Below, piece after piece: positions 1 to 10,483 of a stretch of DNA of 64,000 nt (its first letter is position 1; every line of letters begins with the position of its first letter). Source of the stretch: Impatiens glandulifera (taxonomy: Eukaryota > Streptophyta > Magnoliopsida > Ericales > Balsaminaceae); the NCBI RefSeq assembly GCF_907164915.1, contig NC_061862.1, positions 78,891,718-78,955,717 of the forward strand, in the 5' to 3' direction. The notes beneath the pieces were generated by a model that was not told the DNA's origin, ran no database searches, and saw nothing but the letters and a program-made list of their open reading frames with translations. A program made the translations under genes and the position numbers.

Positions 1-830
1 ATATATTTTAAAAATTAAGCATCATTATATATATATATATTATTAATTAAGCATCATTATATATATTAATAGTTAGTTAAAAAGTTGAACTTGAATTTAA
101 AATGTAAAGTGGTATTAGCTTAGTTGGTTAAAGAGTTGTATTTGTTTTATTAGGTTGCGAGTTCGAAACATCTCAACTGGGGCCGTACACTTTAAAAATT
201 AAGTATCATTATATATATATATATATATTAATTAGTCTGCATTGATCTAATTTGGTGTTTAATTTAAAATTTATAGTGTTATTAGTCTAGTTGGTTAAAA
301 TGTTGTACTTGTTTTGTTAAGTTGCGAGTTCGAAACATACATATAGCATTTTTATTTTAAATCATTTTAAGTTTATGGGCGGGTCAACTCACAATCTAAC
401 TCAAGTATTCATTTACTCTCACATATATATATCCAAATTAACCATAGTTCTCGACTCTGTAATACCGGACAATTTAAAAATTAAGCATCATTATATATAT
501 AAATTAGTTAGTTTAAAAGTTGAACTTATATTGTTAAAATATCTCGCGTTCATCTAATTTGGTGTTGAATTTAAAATTTAAAGTGTTATTAGTTTAGTTG
601 GTTAAAGGATTGTACTTATTTTGTTAGATTGCGAGTTCGAAACATACATATAGCGTTTTTAATTTTATTTTAAAACGTTTTAAGTTTATGGGCGGTCAAT
701 TCACAATCCGACTTAAGTATCCATTTACTCTCACATATATATCCAAATTAACCACAGTTTTCGACCCGGAAATTCGGACATTTTAAAAATTAAACATCAT
801 TCATTATATATGTATAGATATCTCATTGGC
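1..830 (+). repeat. ~313-bp tandem repeat with tRNA-Ile-like modules
   Basis: A repeat unit recurs here: the phrase GTTTATGGGCG lies at about 371 and again at about 684, a period of 313 bp. Each unit carries 'CTCACATATATATCC', a stretch about 'CTCGAC..GGACA', a (TA)n run and a tRNA-like module. Modules lie at about 115-170, 281-336 and 589-642. Each shows an A-box-like TAGCTTAGTTGG (copy 1, 116-127) and a B-box-like GAGTTCGAAAC (159-169) about 31 bp apart. The same family occurs at 16085-16530 (+) and, inverted, at 50100-50522. There is no open reading frame of note. The repeat structure is seen directly; the tRNA-derived origin is inferred. Confidence 0.7.
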
Positions 831-1843
831 ATGAGTTTTGATGTATACTTGTTGTAGTGCTATCCTTTTCTTTTTTTTTGTGGTTAATATGTTCCATTTT
901 TTCTTCAATTTAACTCTCTTTATTTTATTTGTATTTGTTTTAAGGGACCATCAAACAATTTTAGTGTGTTGAGTTTTTATTGATCCAATATTATTGTTGG
1001 TGTCCTCATTTTTTTCTTTTAAATATTTTCTTAGAATTTTATACCCATTTTTTCATGTGTTAATATTGTGAAATGATTTGTAGAGACTCATAATTCACCG
1101 GATAGAATATATTAACTCAATTTCATAATCATGTATTCGAATTTTTACATTCAAATCATTAAAAAAAATTACATTATTTAAAGATTTCTAATTTGGTGAC
1201 AAGGTCCCATCCAATATATTGGAAAGGTTATATTTCATATTTTTTGAAGATTTTGTTGGAGTTCTCCTATAAGATTTATTTGTCCGATATTTTTGTTTTG
1301 AATTGACTGTTAATTGAGTTTGATTGAATTAACTACTAGACAGGTCGATATTACTATGAATTTTATATGTTTAATTTTTCATAATTGATTTTCTAACTTT
1401 TTCGTCGATTTGAATTTATTTGTTTTGAGCATTGTGTGATCGTTGCTACTTACAATTGTTAGGGTTTATTAAATTAATTAGGATTTATTAAATTAACTAC
1501 TCGCATATCTCGTTTCACTATGAATTTAATATGTTTCATTTTTCATACGTGATTTTTTCTAATATTTTCGTCGTACCCGTTATCACAAGGCTGGGAAATC
1601 ATTGTCGATGTGTAAACTAGCTAGCGTAAACAATCTTCACTAAAGTAACATATTATGAGTTTTGTTTTTCCAACTATTTTGCATCTTATGAACAAATAAT
1701 AGAAACATTTATTTAATTTAGGGTTAAAAACTATCACCCAACATAAATTCAGGGATTCAAATTATATTTATAACCTAAAATTAACCATTAGGGTTTTCTG
1801 GAGAAGAAGAAAGTAGGCAGCTCATACAAACCCTCCCAAAAAA
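831..1843. other. AT-rich spacer upstream of the pinin-like gene
   Basis: AT-rich non-coding DNA. I see a short near-duplication of a phrase around TTAATTAGG/ATTAAACTAC at about 1300-1400 and 1465-1540, and no coding potential. The last ~100 bp before 1844, containing GAGAAGAAGAAAG, is probably the 5' leader of the downstream gene. Confidence 0.5.
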
Positions 1844-4827
1844 ATGTCGATTGCAGAGAAGACAGAGGAAGAGCTTCGCAAAGAACTCGACGAGCTCAAT
1901 CGCCAACAATGGGAGGTAAATCTCTTCCTTCTCCATCAATTATCTTCACCTGTATCCTCTTTATACATCTACGCATTGTTTTTCTCTTTTCAAATGATGC
2001 AGATTACTGAACGTCTTCGCGATCCGAGAGGTATTCGTCGCGGCGGTTTATCTGGAACTGGTCCTCGGAACTTTTCCGCTAACGGCGCTCGTCAGCGTGG
2101 TCTCGTTAGACCTGTAAGTCGTTCTACTTAATCTCATTTCAAGAAATCTGCACAATTTCGTAGACTTCGAAGTATTTATTGATTGTTACGTATACTGATT
2201 GGTATCAGGCTGAAAGAAATGACTCTCAAGATCTACCTCCGGCGAAAAAACGTCTGAGTTCTGCTATAGTAAAGGTGAATAGCTACTCATTTATCTGTTT
2301 ACTTCTTTTGTTCGTTCTTTGAGTTTTATTTATGTTCTTGGAGAAAGGCTGAAGAAGGAGAGATCAGTGAGGATGCAGCTGATGAGAAATCTAAGGAATC
2401 AATTGTCGAAGTTAACGAGGTTTCCTCTAGGATTGAGAAAAAAACATTCTCTACTTCATGGAGAGATGACAATCCAAGAGCTTCTAAGATGGTAAACAGA
2501 TAATTCCATGATTTTGTTGCTGGTTTTCAATCTGTGATTTTAATTGAAATGATTATTTTCTATGGAAACTAGGGTTTTGATATTCCTCCAACAGAACATG
2601 TCCCAAGGGTATTGCCAAAGGATGAGGATCCACGGCTGGTTAATAGAAATAGAAGAATGCTTGGGCAGCTTTTGGGTACCTTGGAGGTAAATTCAGATGG
2701 TCTTTCGTTAGTACCTTTAAATCCATGTAAACTATTCTTATACCATCTCCTGATACATGTGTGCTACTTGTTCCAGAAATTCAAGAAGGAAGATGAGAAA
2801 CTTTCAGGAAGTGAGGCATACATGAGGCGAACGAATTCTTTACAGAGGGTGAGTGTTTAACTGTCTGCATTCGAGTTTTTTTATTTTCTTCTGTTAAGAT
2901 GCTCATTTGCTCATAACAATCAATTTGTTTAGTTGAGATTGATTTTCATAATAGAATGATTTCAGAGATTGTAGTCTCAAGTTTGATTCCCACTAAAAGC
3001 ACTTTGATTGAAGTGGGGGAATTTGGTGGGATGTTGTTCTACCCTCCTTAAGTGAATAAACTTTGCTAATAATAATAATAATTAAACTTATAAAACTTTC
3101 ATGATCCTTGCTTGACTGGTCTTCATTTGGGATTTCACATTTTCTTAACGTGTGATTATATCTTTGACCTTGTTTAGGCTGAGCAGCGGGCACGTGAAGA
3201 AAGTGAAAAGCTAAGGCACCAAGAGCGTGAACAAATAGCAGAAAAACGAAAAAGGGATCTGGTATGTCTTTTGTTTATTAAGGCCTTGTTTGATGAAGTG
3301 TTATTTGGATAAAATCTTCACAACTACATATCTCGTCATCGTTCAAATCATCAACCAAAATACTGAAATACCCTTACATTAAATACGAAAGATATTTTAG
3401 TCATTTAACCCAAATAATCCATTTATCATGAAACTAGTTTTTCTCAAAAGAATGAGATTATTGTAAAACAAAAAAATACTGGATGAAAGCTTTAGATGAG
3501 ATGAAAAACTAATTTGATTCCTTTTTGTTATCAGACTCTTCGTGCAAGGGTGGCTGCTAAGGCCGAAGAGAAGAGATTGGAATTGCTGTTTCTTCGGTGG
3601 TGTGATCATCATAGAAAGCTTGGGAACTTTTTAAGGTCAGAAATTCAATTTTGGAAAGGAGAGATGATGTGAAAGGATTAATCTAGTAAAGTTATCTAAC
3701 TTAATGTGTTACTCTTGTGCAGGTTATTTCTTATTTTGGTCCCAAAGTGTCCATATTCACAATTTTATTGACACAAAGATAAGTTTCTTTCATTTGCACA
3801 TAGCTAGAGCAACCAGATGTACCTAGCCTAGAAAGTGCCTGCATTGCATGGATAAGTCAATCAAGAGAGTTCTTTCCAAGACTTTGGTTGTTGATTTTTT
3901 TTTCATGATTGTGTTCTCTCCGCAGGACCCAAGCTGAACCACCACTATATTACTCATTCACCAAACCATTGGAGGAAGATGCAGACAAACTTGAGAAGCA
4001 AAAAGAAGAAGTAAGTTTTCATGCCTGAAAATACTATTCAAACAGCCAGCATTGCACATTTACCCCATTTGGGAACACTTAAAATTTCTGTATTTGGATC
4101 TATATTCAAAGACAAATTCATATAGGGCCATTGTTAGAGACCATATATATATTTAGTTCTTAGGTTAGCTAAATAATAATAGCTTGTGAAAATTGCAATT
4201 CAATATAATTCAAATCTCGTGTTTGCAAACAAAACAAGAATCGTAACTCCATTGAGTGAACAATGGAAGAAAATTTGTAGGATTGAACTCATTTGAATTC
4301 AAGTGTTTGATAAACAAATAGTGTCCACAATTGGATAAAATGATAAAAATGCCGATATTAATATTTGGGTAGATATTGAGGTAATTGACAAAAATACCCT
4401 TGATTGTTGAATGTGACAGTTATTTGAAGCATGGAAGGCAAAGAGAAGGGAGGATCTAAGTGAATACGAGAAGAAAATAGGGGATGAGTATCTTGCCAAC
4501 ATTGAGAATAATAATGGTGTTAGAAAAGGTGGGAAAGTGTCAGCAATGAACAATGGTGGTGATTTGAGCTTGCAAGAGAGTATTATGGACCAAGAATTGG
4601 AAACCCACAGGCTTGAACATGGCCCCAAGACCAGAAAACTACCGGACCAGAACCAAGATGAGGAAGACGAAGATGTGGATGTCGGAGATGATGACATCAT
4701 GGATGATGACCTTCTCGGGGCTGAAGAAACTGCAGCCCCCAAATTGGAACCGGCAGCAGCAGCAGGTAATGGTAGTAGTCCAGTATTGTTATTGGCTGAA
4801 GAAGAGGAAGAGATTAAAGTGGTTTAA
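1844..4827 (+). CDS. Pinin-like protein (pinin/SDK/memA family), ten coding exons
   Basis: Exons with GT..AG borders: 1844-1915, 2003-2113, 2209-2274, 2348-2491, 2573-2686, 2777-2848, 3178-3261, 3535-3635, 3926-4010, 4420-4827. They join in one frame into 418 residues. The N-terminus is charged and helical (EKTEEELRKELDELNRQQWE). Next come an RGG-like stretch (~30-60) and the pinin/SDK/memA core at about 155-290, including RRMLGQLLGTLE, the KFKKEDEKLS segment, a long E/R/K coiled coil and LELLFLRWCDHHRKL. The C-terminus is very acidic (DEEDEDVDVGDDD). Pinin homologues associate with spliceosome and exon-junction complexes in nuclear speckles; this role is inferred from the family. The length fits plant homologues as I know them. 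Intron 7 contains a partial Tourist-like MITE. No damage is seen. Confidence 0.88.
3282..3534. mobile_element. Partial Tourist-like MITE in intron 7 of the pinin-like gene
   Basis: The intron contains TAA followed by GGCCTTGTTTGATG at 3282. This is the same end as the complete MITE at 35121-35375. I could not find a clean opposite inverted repeat before the acceptor at 3534, so the copy is truncated or decayed. The end coordinate is only the intron end. Confidence 0.45.
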
Positions 4828-5184
4828 TTAGAGTTGAGATGTTTTTGTTGGATTCTTGTTATTAGTACTATTATTATTACTGTTGATGATCTCAATGTGT
4901 GGTTTTTTTTGGTTGTTATTTCATTATTATTTGTTCGACTTTATACTCTTTTATTTTTTGATATATCTTTTCTCTTCATTTAAAACATGATATGAATTTC
5001 ATGTTTTATATTAAGCCTAATTTATTAATGTAAAATTTATTTACTTTGTCCAATTGTTATTGAGATTTGAACTTGTTTTTTTTTCATCAAATGTTGTTTG
5101 AATTTTGAATTGTGTAATGGACAAAATGCTGTCATATTATTTATCGTATAATGCTGATAAAATTGCGTAATGGATACAAATACA
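4828..5184. other. 3' flank of the pinin-like gene
   Basis: AT-rich sequence holding the presumed 3' UTR. No second gene is visible. Confidence 0.4.
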
Positions 5185-5637
5185 GGTATCGAATACGATA
5201 CAGATACGGAGATATAGAAAATTTTGAAAATAGAAAATTATCGGATACGGATACGGAGATATAGAAAATTTTGAAAATATATGATACGATACATTTAGGA
5301 TATGCAAATTATATATATATATATAATATTTAAATAAATAAAAATAAAAACTCATATTTATTTTTCATAATATCCATTACATTAGATATTTACGAAAGGT
5401 AGAAAGTAAGAAAATGGATTACGGTTACGGCGGATATTAATTAAGTCAAATATTGAAGTCCTTCATTTTTTATTATTATTTTTTTTTATACTTAACTTTT
5501 TATTTTTTTTAAATCTTTTTATCAAAAACGTATCTAAGCCGTATCCAAATCGTATCAGATTGGTCAACCCTACGAAAGTCAACGATACGTGTTTTGCCGT
5601 ATCTGATACACGTACTACCATATCGTATTCGATACTC
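5185..5637. mobile_element. Small inverted-repeat (MITE-like) element with GATACG motifs
   Basis: The left end reads GTATCGAATACGATAC (about 5187) and the right end carries its reverse complement, TATCGTATTCGATAC (about 5623-5637). The GATACGG/CCGTATC motif recurs inside both ends (for example at 5198, 5240 and 5540-5600) in opposite orientation. A phrase near GGAGATATAGAAAATTTTG is directly repeated at about 5207 and 5258. I see no convincing target duplication, so the superfamily is open. No coding capacity. Confidence 0.55.
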
Positions 5638-5932
5638 CAAATTTTATTTTTTTAAAGTATTCGTACAACACAGGAAGGAACTCTTGAGTTTACTTAGAAT
5701 ATTAAAATCAAAAATTTTATTTGGTTATATTTTATTTTAAAATAATATTAGTTATATAGTATAATTATTTATCTACATAATTAATTAAGAAAATAAATGA
5801 CATTAAAAAACAATATTAATAACTTATTTTTAAATTTATAAATATAAATTCTCATTATTTATATAAAATTTAATTAATTTATAAACTCTTATTTATATAT
5901 AAAAACACAATCTTCTCAAATTACTTAGTGCT

Positions 5933-5941
5933 CCCATCACA
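5933..5941. repeat. Left 9-bp target-site duplication of the Pack-MULE
   Basis: CCCATCACA lies directly before the left terminal inverted repeat and is repeated exactly at 10475-10483. Nine base pairs is the usual target duplication of Mutator-like elements. Confidence 0.9.
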
Positions 5942-6083
5942 GGAAATTTGAGCAAATGACCCTAATAATAGGTCAAATTGCGTTTGGTGAGAGGGGATAA
6001 TTTAAATAGCGCTGGTGACCCCCATTTTTTTAATGACATTTATACCCTTGCGTAACGCAACTCCAATTGCGTGACGCACCCAA
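5942..6083 (+). repeat. Left terminal inverted repeat of the Pack-MULE
   Basis: Begins GGAAATTTGAGCAAATGACC and ends near GTGACGCACCCAA. It aligns over its length with the reverse complement of 10331-10474, with scattered substitutions and small gaps. Mutator inverted repeats often carry promoters; the reading frame at 6162 starts 79 bp inside this end. Confidence 0.88.
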
Positions 6084-6161
6084 AACCCTATAAAGTCATA
6101 ATTTTTTTTCATTTTTGATTCATTTTATCTCTCATCCAGGTCTTTTTCGCCGTGAACCCTA

Positions 6162-6380
6162 ATGGTGGCGGAGAAGACTTTCTCTTCTTTTTCATCGCCG
6201 AAGAACCAATCGAAGAGGCACCGTCGACCATTCCACTATATTCAATGGACTAGAGCTGCGAAGAACTTTCAACGGCGAACTGCGGCTCCAACGACGAACG
6301 ACGACGGCCGAAGCAAAAATTTTCACTATATTTGTTTATATTTTGTGTTTATTTCGTTTACATATGATTGTTTGTGTTGA
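6162..6380 (+). CDS. Short hypothetical frame just inside the Pack-MULE
   Basis: A 72-residue frame starting MVAEKTFSSFSSPKNQSK, rich in basic residues, in the position where a transcript driven by the left terminal repeat would begin. The codon context CCCTAATGG is a plausible plant start. I recognise no domain. It may be the first exon of a chimeric transcript running into the MOS1-like part at 7476, or a chance frame. Confidence 0.3.
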   Translation: MVAEKTFSSFSSPKNQSKRHRRPFHYIQWTRAAKNFQRRTAAPTTNDDGRSKNFHYICLYFVFISFTYDCLC

Positions 6381-6439
6381 TTTCCTTTACAGAACGTCAT
6401 TGATTCGCCCTGATTCGTTGAATGTAGGTTGGTTGGTTG

Positions 6440-6517
6440 GATGCGTCACGTAGGATGCGTCACGTAGGATGGGTCAAGTAGGATGCATCAAGTAGGATGC
6501 GTCAAGTAGAATGCGTC
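6440..6517 (+). repeat. 14-bp minisatellite sharing a motif with the Pack-MULE ends
   Basis: Five to six copies of a 14-bp unit, GATGCGTCACGTAG, begin at 6440, 6454, 6468, 6482, 6496 and 6510, with point variants in the later copies. The core GCGTCACG also occurs in the terminal inverted repeats (GTGCGTCACGCAA at about 10334). Confidence 0.85.
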
Positions 6518-7475
6518 TCATCTGGTTAGCACATTCTCTGCCTAACGCTTCTTCTATTTTCCTTGTTTCATCGTAGACGTAAGAAATAGATACCAATTTA
6601 TTTAGGTTTCCGGAGGAAGGATCACTAAAATCAGTTATTATAGATAGTTATTGATTTATATCTAGGGTTTGAACATAGTGCCGATTTTCCAGCAAGCACA
6701 CTCCCGTGGACGTGTAGTATCATATAGCTGTGGAATCTCTATCTATGGTTTGGAACCTATTGCGCCCCTTTTTTTTGTAACCATTGTTGTATCATTTCGA
6801 AAGTTATTTTGGCATGTTATTGTACCCTAAATAACTCATCTTATGTTTTATGATCTGTTGTATCTTTTCAGTTATGTTCTGGACCTTCCTTTTGTTACCT
6901 TTTTGAGCATTATGCAGGACTTTTGATTTTTTTTTGTAATTGATTGTTTACATGAAAGTGTTAAGACTTTAGAGTTTTGAGAAGGGAGGTGCACAAACTA
7001 TTTTGGATCTTCATATATTAAGCAGTAGTTCTTAAAATAAGCTAGCTGACATTTAGGACTATATAGATTGTGAATCAGTTTTATTGGACTTATAGGCAAA
7101 CTATAGATGAGTCTGATATTAAGAGAAATATGCGGAAATTTATTATTAGTCTTAGCTTTGAAAGTCATTGCTAGTCGACTTCATGCTGTTTTATTTTGAG
7201 ATCTTCTGGTGGTGTAAAATGGCAGGTGTATTGGAATATACACTTACCTCTCATATGTAGATATACAGTGTATTGAAAGAATAATAATAATATGCTTATT
7301 GTTATCAAACTTGATGCTTTCATGTTCATACATATAAATCTTCCAATCCTTCATAAAACAACTAGACAAACAGGCACTTAAAAAGAGTGCACATGCTACA
7401 TTGTAATGTACTTTCTTTGCTTATCCTATCTTGAAAATTTTATAGAATTTGAAAGTAGCTTATTTGTTCTTACAG

Positions 7476-8041
7476 GGGGACCAATAACTGGAGAAATCGA
7501 TCCACGGGAAATGCATGGAACTCCTTAGCATTGTCTCCAAAAAGTGATGGTGGCAGTGGATTTTCAAGTGATGTTGGTGCTCGGCCATCATCTGGTGGTA
7601 GTGGTACTTGACCATCAACTGCAGCTAGCGATAGAGGGCATGAACCTGTTCCAAGTTCATGGGGTTCAAATTCTAGGCCATCATCAGCCTCTAGAGCATT
7701 TTCATCAAACCAATCAGCATTGACATCATTACGTCCTCACCGTGTAGAAATAAGGCCTGGAAGTAGCTCACAACTGTCAAGGTTTGCTGAGACTTTAACT
7801 GACAATTCAGTTGCTTTAGCTCCACCTGGTATATCAGATAAATTGGTATGATGATGTAGCACGCTTCCAACAATCATGCATACATGTTACTTGATCATTG
7901 TATTACCATTACAACTTACCTTAAAATATTTATTTCCCTAGGGTGGATCATCATCTACAAATGATGCGTTCAATTTGAGCTCCGGAGACTTCCCAACTCT
8001 TGGTTCACAGAAAGATAGTGGAAAAAATACAGATTACAGAG
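7476..8041 (+). pseudogene. MOS1: MOS1 (MODIFIER OF SNC1) gene fragment captured by the Pack-MULE
   Basis: Two exon-like blocks, 7476-7845 and 7942-8041, with an acceptor (TACAG) before the first, a donor (TTGGTATG) after it, and a proper AG at 7940-7941. Translation gives the Ser/Gly-rich N-terminal region typical of plant MOS1 proteins: ARPSSGGSGT, HEPVPSSWGSNSRPSSAS, RPGSSSQLSRFAE and LSSGDFPTLGSQKD. MOS1 is a BAT2-domain regulator of the immune receptor gene SNC1 in Arabidopsis. This copy covers only a small part of that long protein. It has an in-frame TGA at 7609-7611 inside SGGSGT*PSTA, so it cannot make the parent segment uninterrupted. The MOS1 match is recognised from memory of the family and was not computed. 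Confidence 0.75.
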
Positions 8042-8967
8042 GTATGGTGCTGGACTGGAAAATCAGAGTTTGCATGTTAGCTGTTCTGTTGTTTTGACTT
8101 TACAAAGACATGATTTTTTGTTCTCACTAGACTTATTGACTACAACTTTTGTACTTCTATGTTTTATCAATCTTTTTTATTTACACTTTCATCAGGGTCA
8201 GGAATAGTAATGTTAGGATATCTTATGTTTTTACACAAATAGGAAAATGCATTTTCTCTTGCAATTGCAATCTGATGCATTATGGCAATTATTACAACTT
8301 CAAGTATGCTAATTACCATACCTGAAGAATGATAAAATATAGTCATGCAAGTACAAAACTTCATGAATTAACTTCATACTTATGACTCTTTCGTTTGCCT
8401 CTTTTCTCTTAGAATTCATAGCCTGGGGTTGGAGATAACCAAACTAGAGATAGAAATCCTTTACTTAGTCATTTTCAACTTCTATAATCTTCCTTTTTTC
8501 ATATGATTAATTAATTACTCTGAATTGGATGGGCAAATATGCATACATAGTTAGTTGGTTCCTCATTAAGATCCAAATCTTCTTTGTTTTGCTTGTTTGC
8601 AATTGCAATAGAAATGCCCCCATTTTTCTTAAACCTTGGTTTATCAATTGACATTAACAATTGTTAGTCCTTGAAATGGAATAAAAAAAATCACTTTATT
8701 ATAGTATGGACTTGAGTGTGTAATGAGCTCTAAAATAGGTTTGTATGTAGAATTCTATTTAGAAATGAAAAGTCTTCATTAGAGTTGTTTAGAACACTAC
8801 TACTTCTAATGGATTTCATTTTGTTATTTGCCCTTTTTAAAACCCTTATCTCTTTTTCATATCAGATTGATGTTGGTGCACACATCTATCTATTGGAGGA
8901 TATTTTAATGATTGAAATGCAAATGGTCATTTAAATGAATAATGTTTCTTACTTAATAATTGTGCAG

Positions 8968-9064
8968 ACGAATGATGTTTAGGGGTCCAGCAGCACAGGA
9001 AAGACAAGAAGGCAGCAACGGTACCACCTCGAAAGCCCAGAAAGATACAAGAGATGATGATAAC
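8968..9064 (+). pseudogene. Possible 3' exon of the captured transcript, origin unknown
   Basis: After an acceptor-like TGTGCAG at 8961-8967, one frame reads RMMFRGPAAQERQEGSNGTT and continues as a hydrophilic segment to a TGA at 9062-9064. That frame does not follow the phase of the preceding MOS1-like exon; the joined phase meets a stop after two codons. I do not recognise the source gene. It could be the tail of a second captured gene. Confidence 0.35.
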
Positions 9065-9412
9065 TGAGAAGTTCCTGAAAACCTTCCCTAGACATTGTTG
9101 TTATGTATTATGTATGTAAGAACGTATGTATGAGCCCTAAAAGGCTTTCCATTTTATCCATGTAATTTTGGCTTTGACTTTGGCTTGTAGATGAATTATG
9201 GAAAGAGTGATTAGAGTTTTATTAGAGATTAGTATGCCAAATTAATTCAAGCAATGTTGTTGTTTTTCAAATGCTGATTATTATTAATAAAAAGTTTTTT
9301 AGTTATATATCAACCTATAGTTAAAAAATTAAACAATCTTTACTTGCAAAAGAAAATTAATTCAACTAAAAGAAAGACTAATAAATAAAAAAGTGTTATA
9401 TTTTGTTATCTA

Positions 9413-9865
9413 TCAGGAAGAAACTAGCAATTCAGATTGATTAACAAAGCCAAAAGATGATGTCTTCTTGCTTCCGCCTTGACCGTACTTTTCATTCCAT
9501 TTCCGAAGCTCGTTCATGTTGGATGCCTCATCATTCGTAAACACAAGCCAAGAGAATTTTTGCCATGTTGTCTTCCTGCTTCCGCCATGGACTGTTTTAA
9601 CTAAGAGAATTTTGAGTATCTTGACACTTTCACCAAACCACTGCAAACATCATTTGTAAACACAAGTGTTCACTAGTTGTTTTCTTCCTATTAAGAGAAA
9701 TTCATAGAAACAAAATAAAAATTAAATTCAACAGTTAGTTACCTCTGATAATAAAGTTGAGGCAGTTATGTTGATAAAACTTGTGTCTGCTTCAGTTGCA
9801 AGTGCCTTAGCAATAAGGGTTTTCCCAATTTCAGGAGGTCCAAAAAGTAATATCCCCTTACAAGG
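9413..9865 (-). pseudogene. Captured, internally shortened AAA-ATPase fragment
   Basis: Two exon-like blocks on the - strand, 9865-9743 and 9640-9413, each with correct splice signals. The first encodes [16 protein letters not shown] then LAxx-type AKALATEA and [13 protein letters not shown], the Walker A region of the plant DAA1/ATAD1-like AAA-ATPase group. The P-loop reads GPPEIGKT rather than the usual GPPGTGKT. The second begins WFGES, as expected for the next family exon. It then reaches ASNMNELRKWNEKYGQGGS, which resembles the extreme C-terminus of the same family. Walker B, sensor 1 and the arginine-finger region are missing, so it cannot be an active ATPase. An upstream - strand ATG at 10155-10153, near the right terminal repeat, may start a chimeric transcript. 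Confidence 0.72.
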
Positions 9866-10330
9866 CTAAAACAAACAAACAAACAAAAGTATATTCTTTT
9901 TTTCTTTTCTAAATGGGAGTATTATGATGAAGAGTCTCTATGATGAAATAGACTAATGAAACAGTACTACTAGTAGTAATTCAATCATTCTCCTTCTACT
10001 AAACGATTTAAGAGGCACCTACGTGACGATGCACCCGGATTCCGCCGCAACGGTGGTTTTTACCTAATCAATCCCTAATCCCTAAACCCTAACAAAAAAA
10101 TGTGTTCAAAGAAAGAAATAAAGGAATGAGAAAGCATACCAGTAACAACGAACATGGTTGTTTAGTTGGGATTCCGACGTCTTTGTCGGGGATTGTCGCC
10201 TTTTTAGAGAGAATGAGGAGAAGGGGAAATGAAGAGAGAGAAGAAGGAAGAAAGAAAATGAAAAGAAATGGGAAGATCTGAAAATTTTCTAATTATATAG
10301 CAAGGGCATTGTGGACTTTTCACAATACAC

Positions 10331-10474
10331 TTGGGTGCGTCACGCAACTAGAGGATGTGTGACGCAATAGAGGCATTTTCGTCAGAAAAAAAAAGAGTCA
10401 CCAGCGCTATTTAAATTATGCCCCCACACCATACGCATTTAGGCCTATTATTAGGGTCATTTCTTCAAATTTCC
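10331..10474 (-). repeat. Right terminal inverted repeat of the Pack-MULE
   Basis: On the - strand it starts GGAAATTTGAAGAAATGACC at 10474, matching the left end. The exact 9-bp duplication CCCATCACA follows at 10475-10483. Confidence 0.88.
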
Positions 10475-10483
10475 CCCATCACA

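Larger units (their letters stand above)
5942..10474. mobile_element. Non-autonomous Mutator-like element (Pack-MULE) with captured gene fragments
   Basis: A 4,533-bp element. Its ends are ~143-bp terminal inverted repeats (5942-6083 and 10331-10474) that start GGAAATTTGA and share AATGACCCTAATAATAGG, TAATTTAAATAGCGCTGGTG and TTGCGTGACGCACCCAA. An exact 9-bp duplication, CCCATCACA, flanks it. No transposase (MURA) sequence is seen, so movement would need an enzyme in trans. Inside are a MOS1-like fragment on the + strand (7476-8041), an AAA-ATPase fragment on the - strand (9413-9865) and a 14-bp minisatellite. Both fragments keep introns, so capture was from genomic DNA rather than cDNA. Ends and duplication are seen directly; the Mutator assignment follows from long inverted repeats with a 9-bp duplication. 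Confidence 0.9.

Noticed and set aside
4299..4742. 147-residue - strand Ser-rich frame
   Set aside because: Antisense shadow of the acidic last exon of the pinin-like gene.
6600..6635. GGTTTCCGGAGGAAGGATCA, reminiscent of the 18S rRNA 3' end
   Set aside because: Only short matches in a wrong arrangement; no neighbouring rRNA or ITS sequence.
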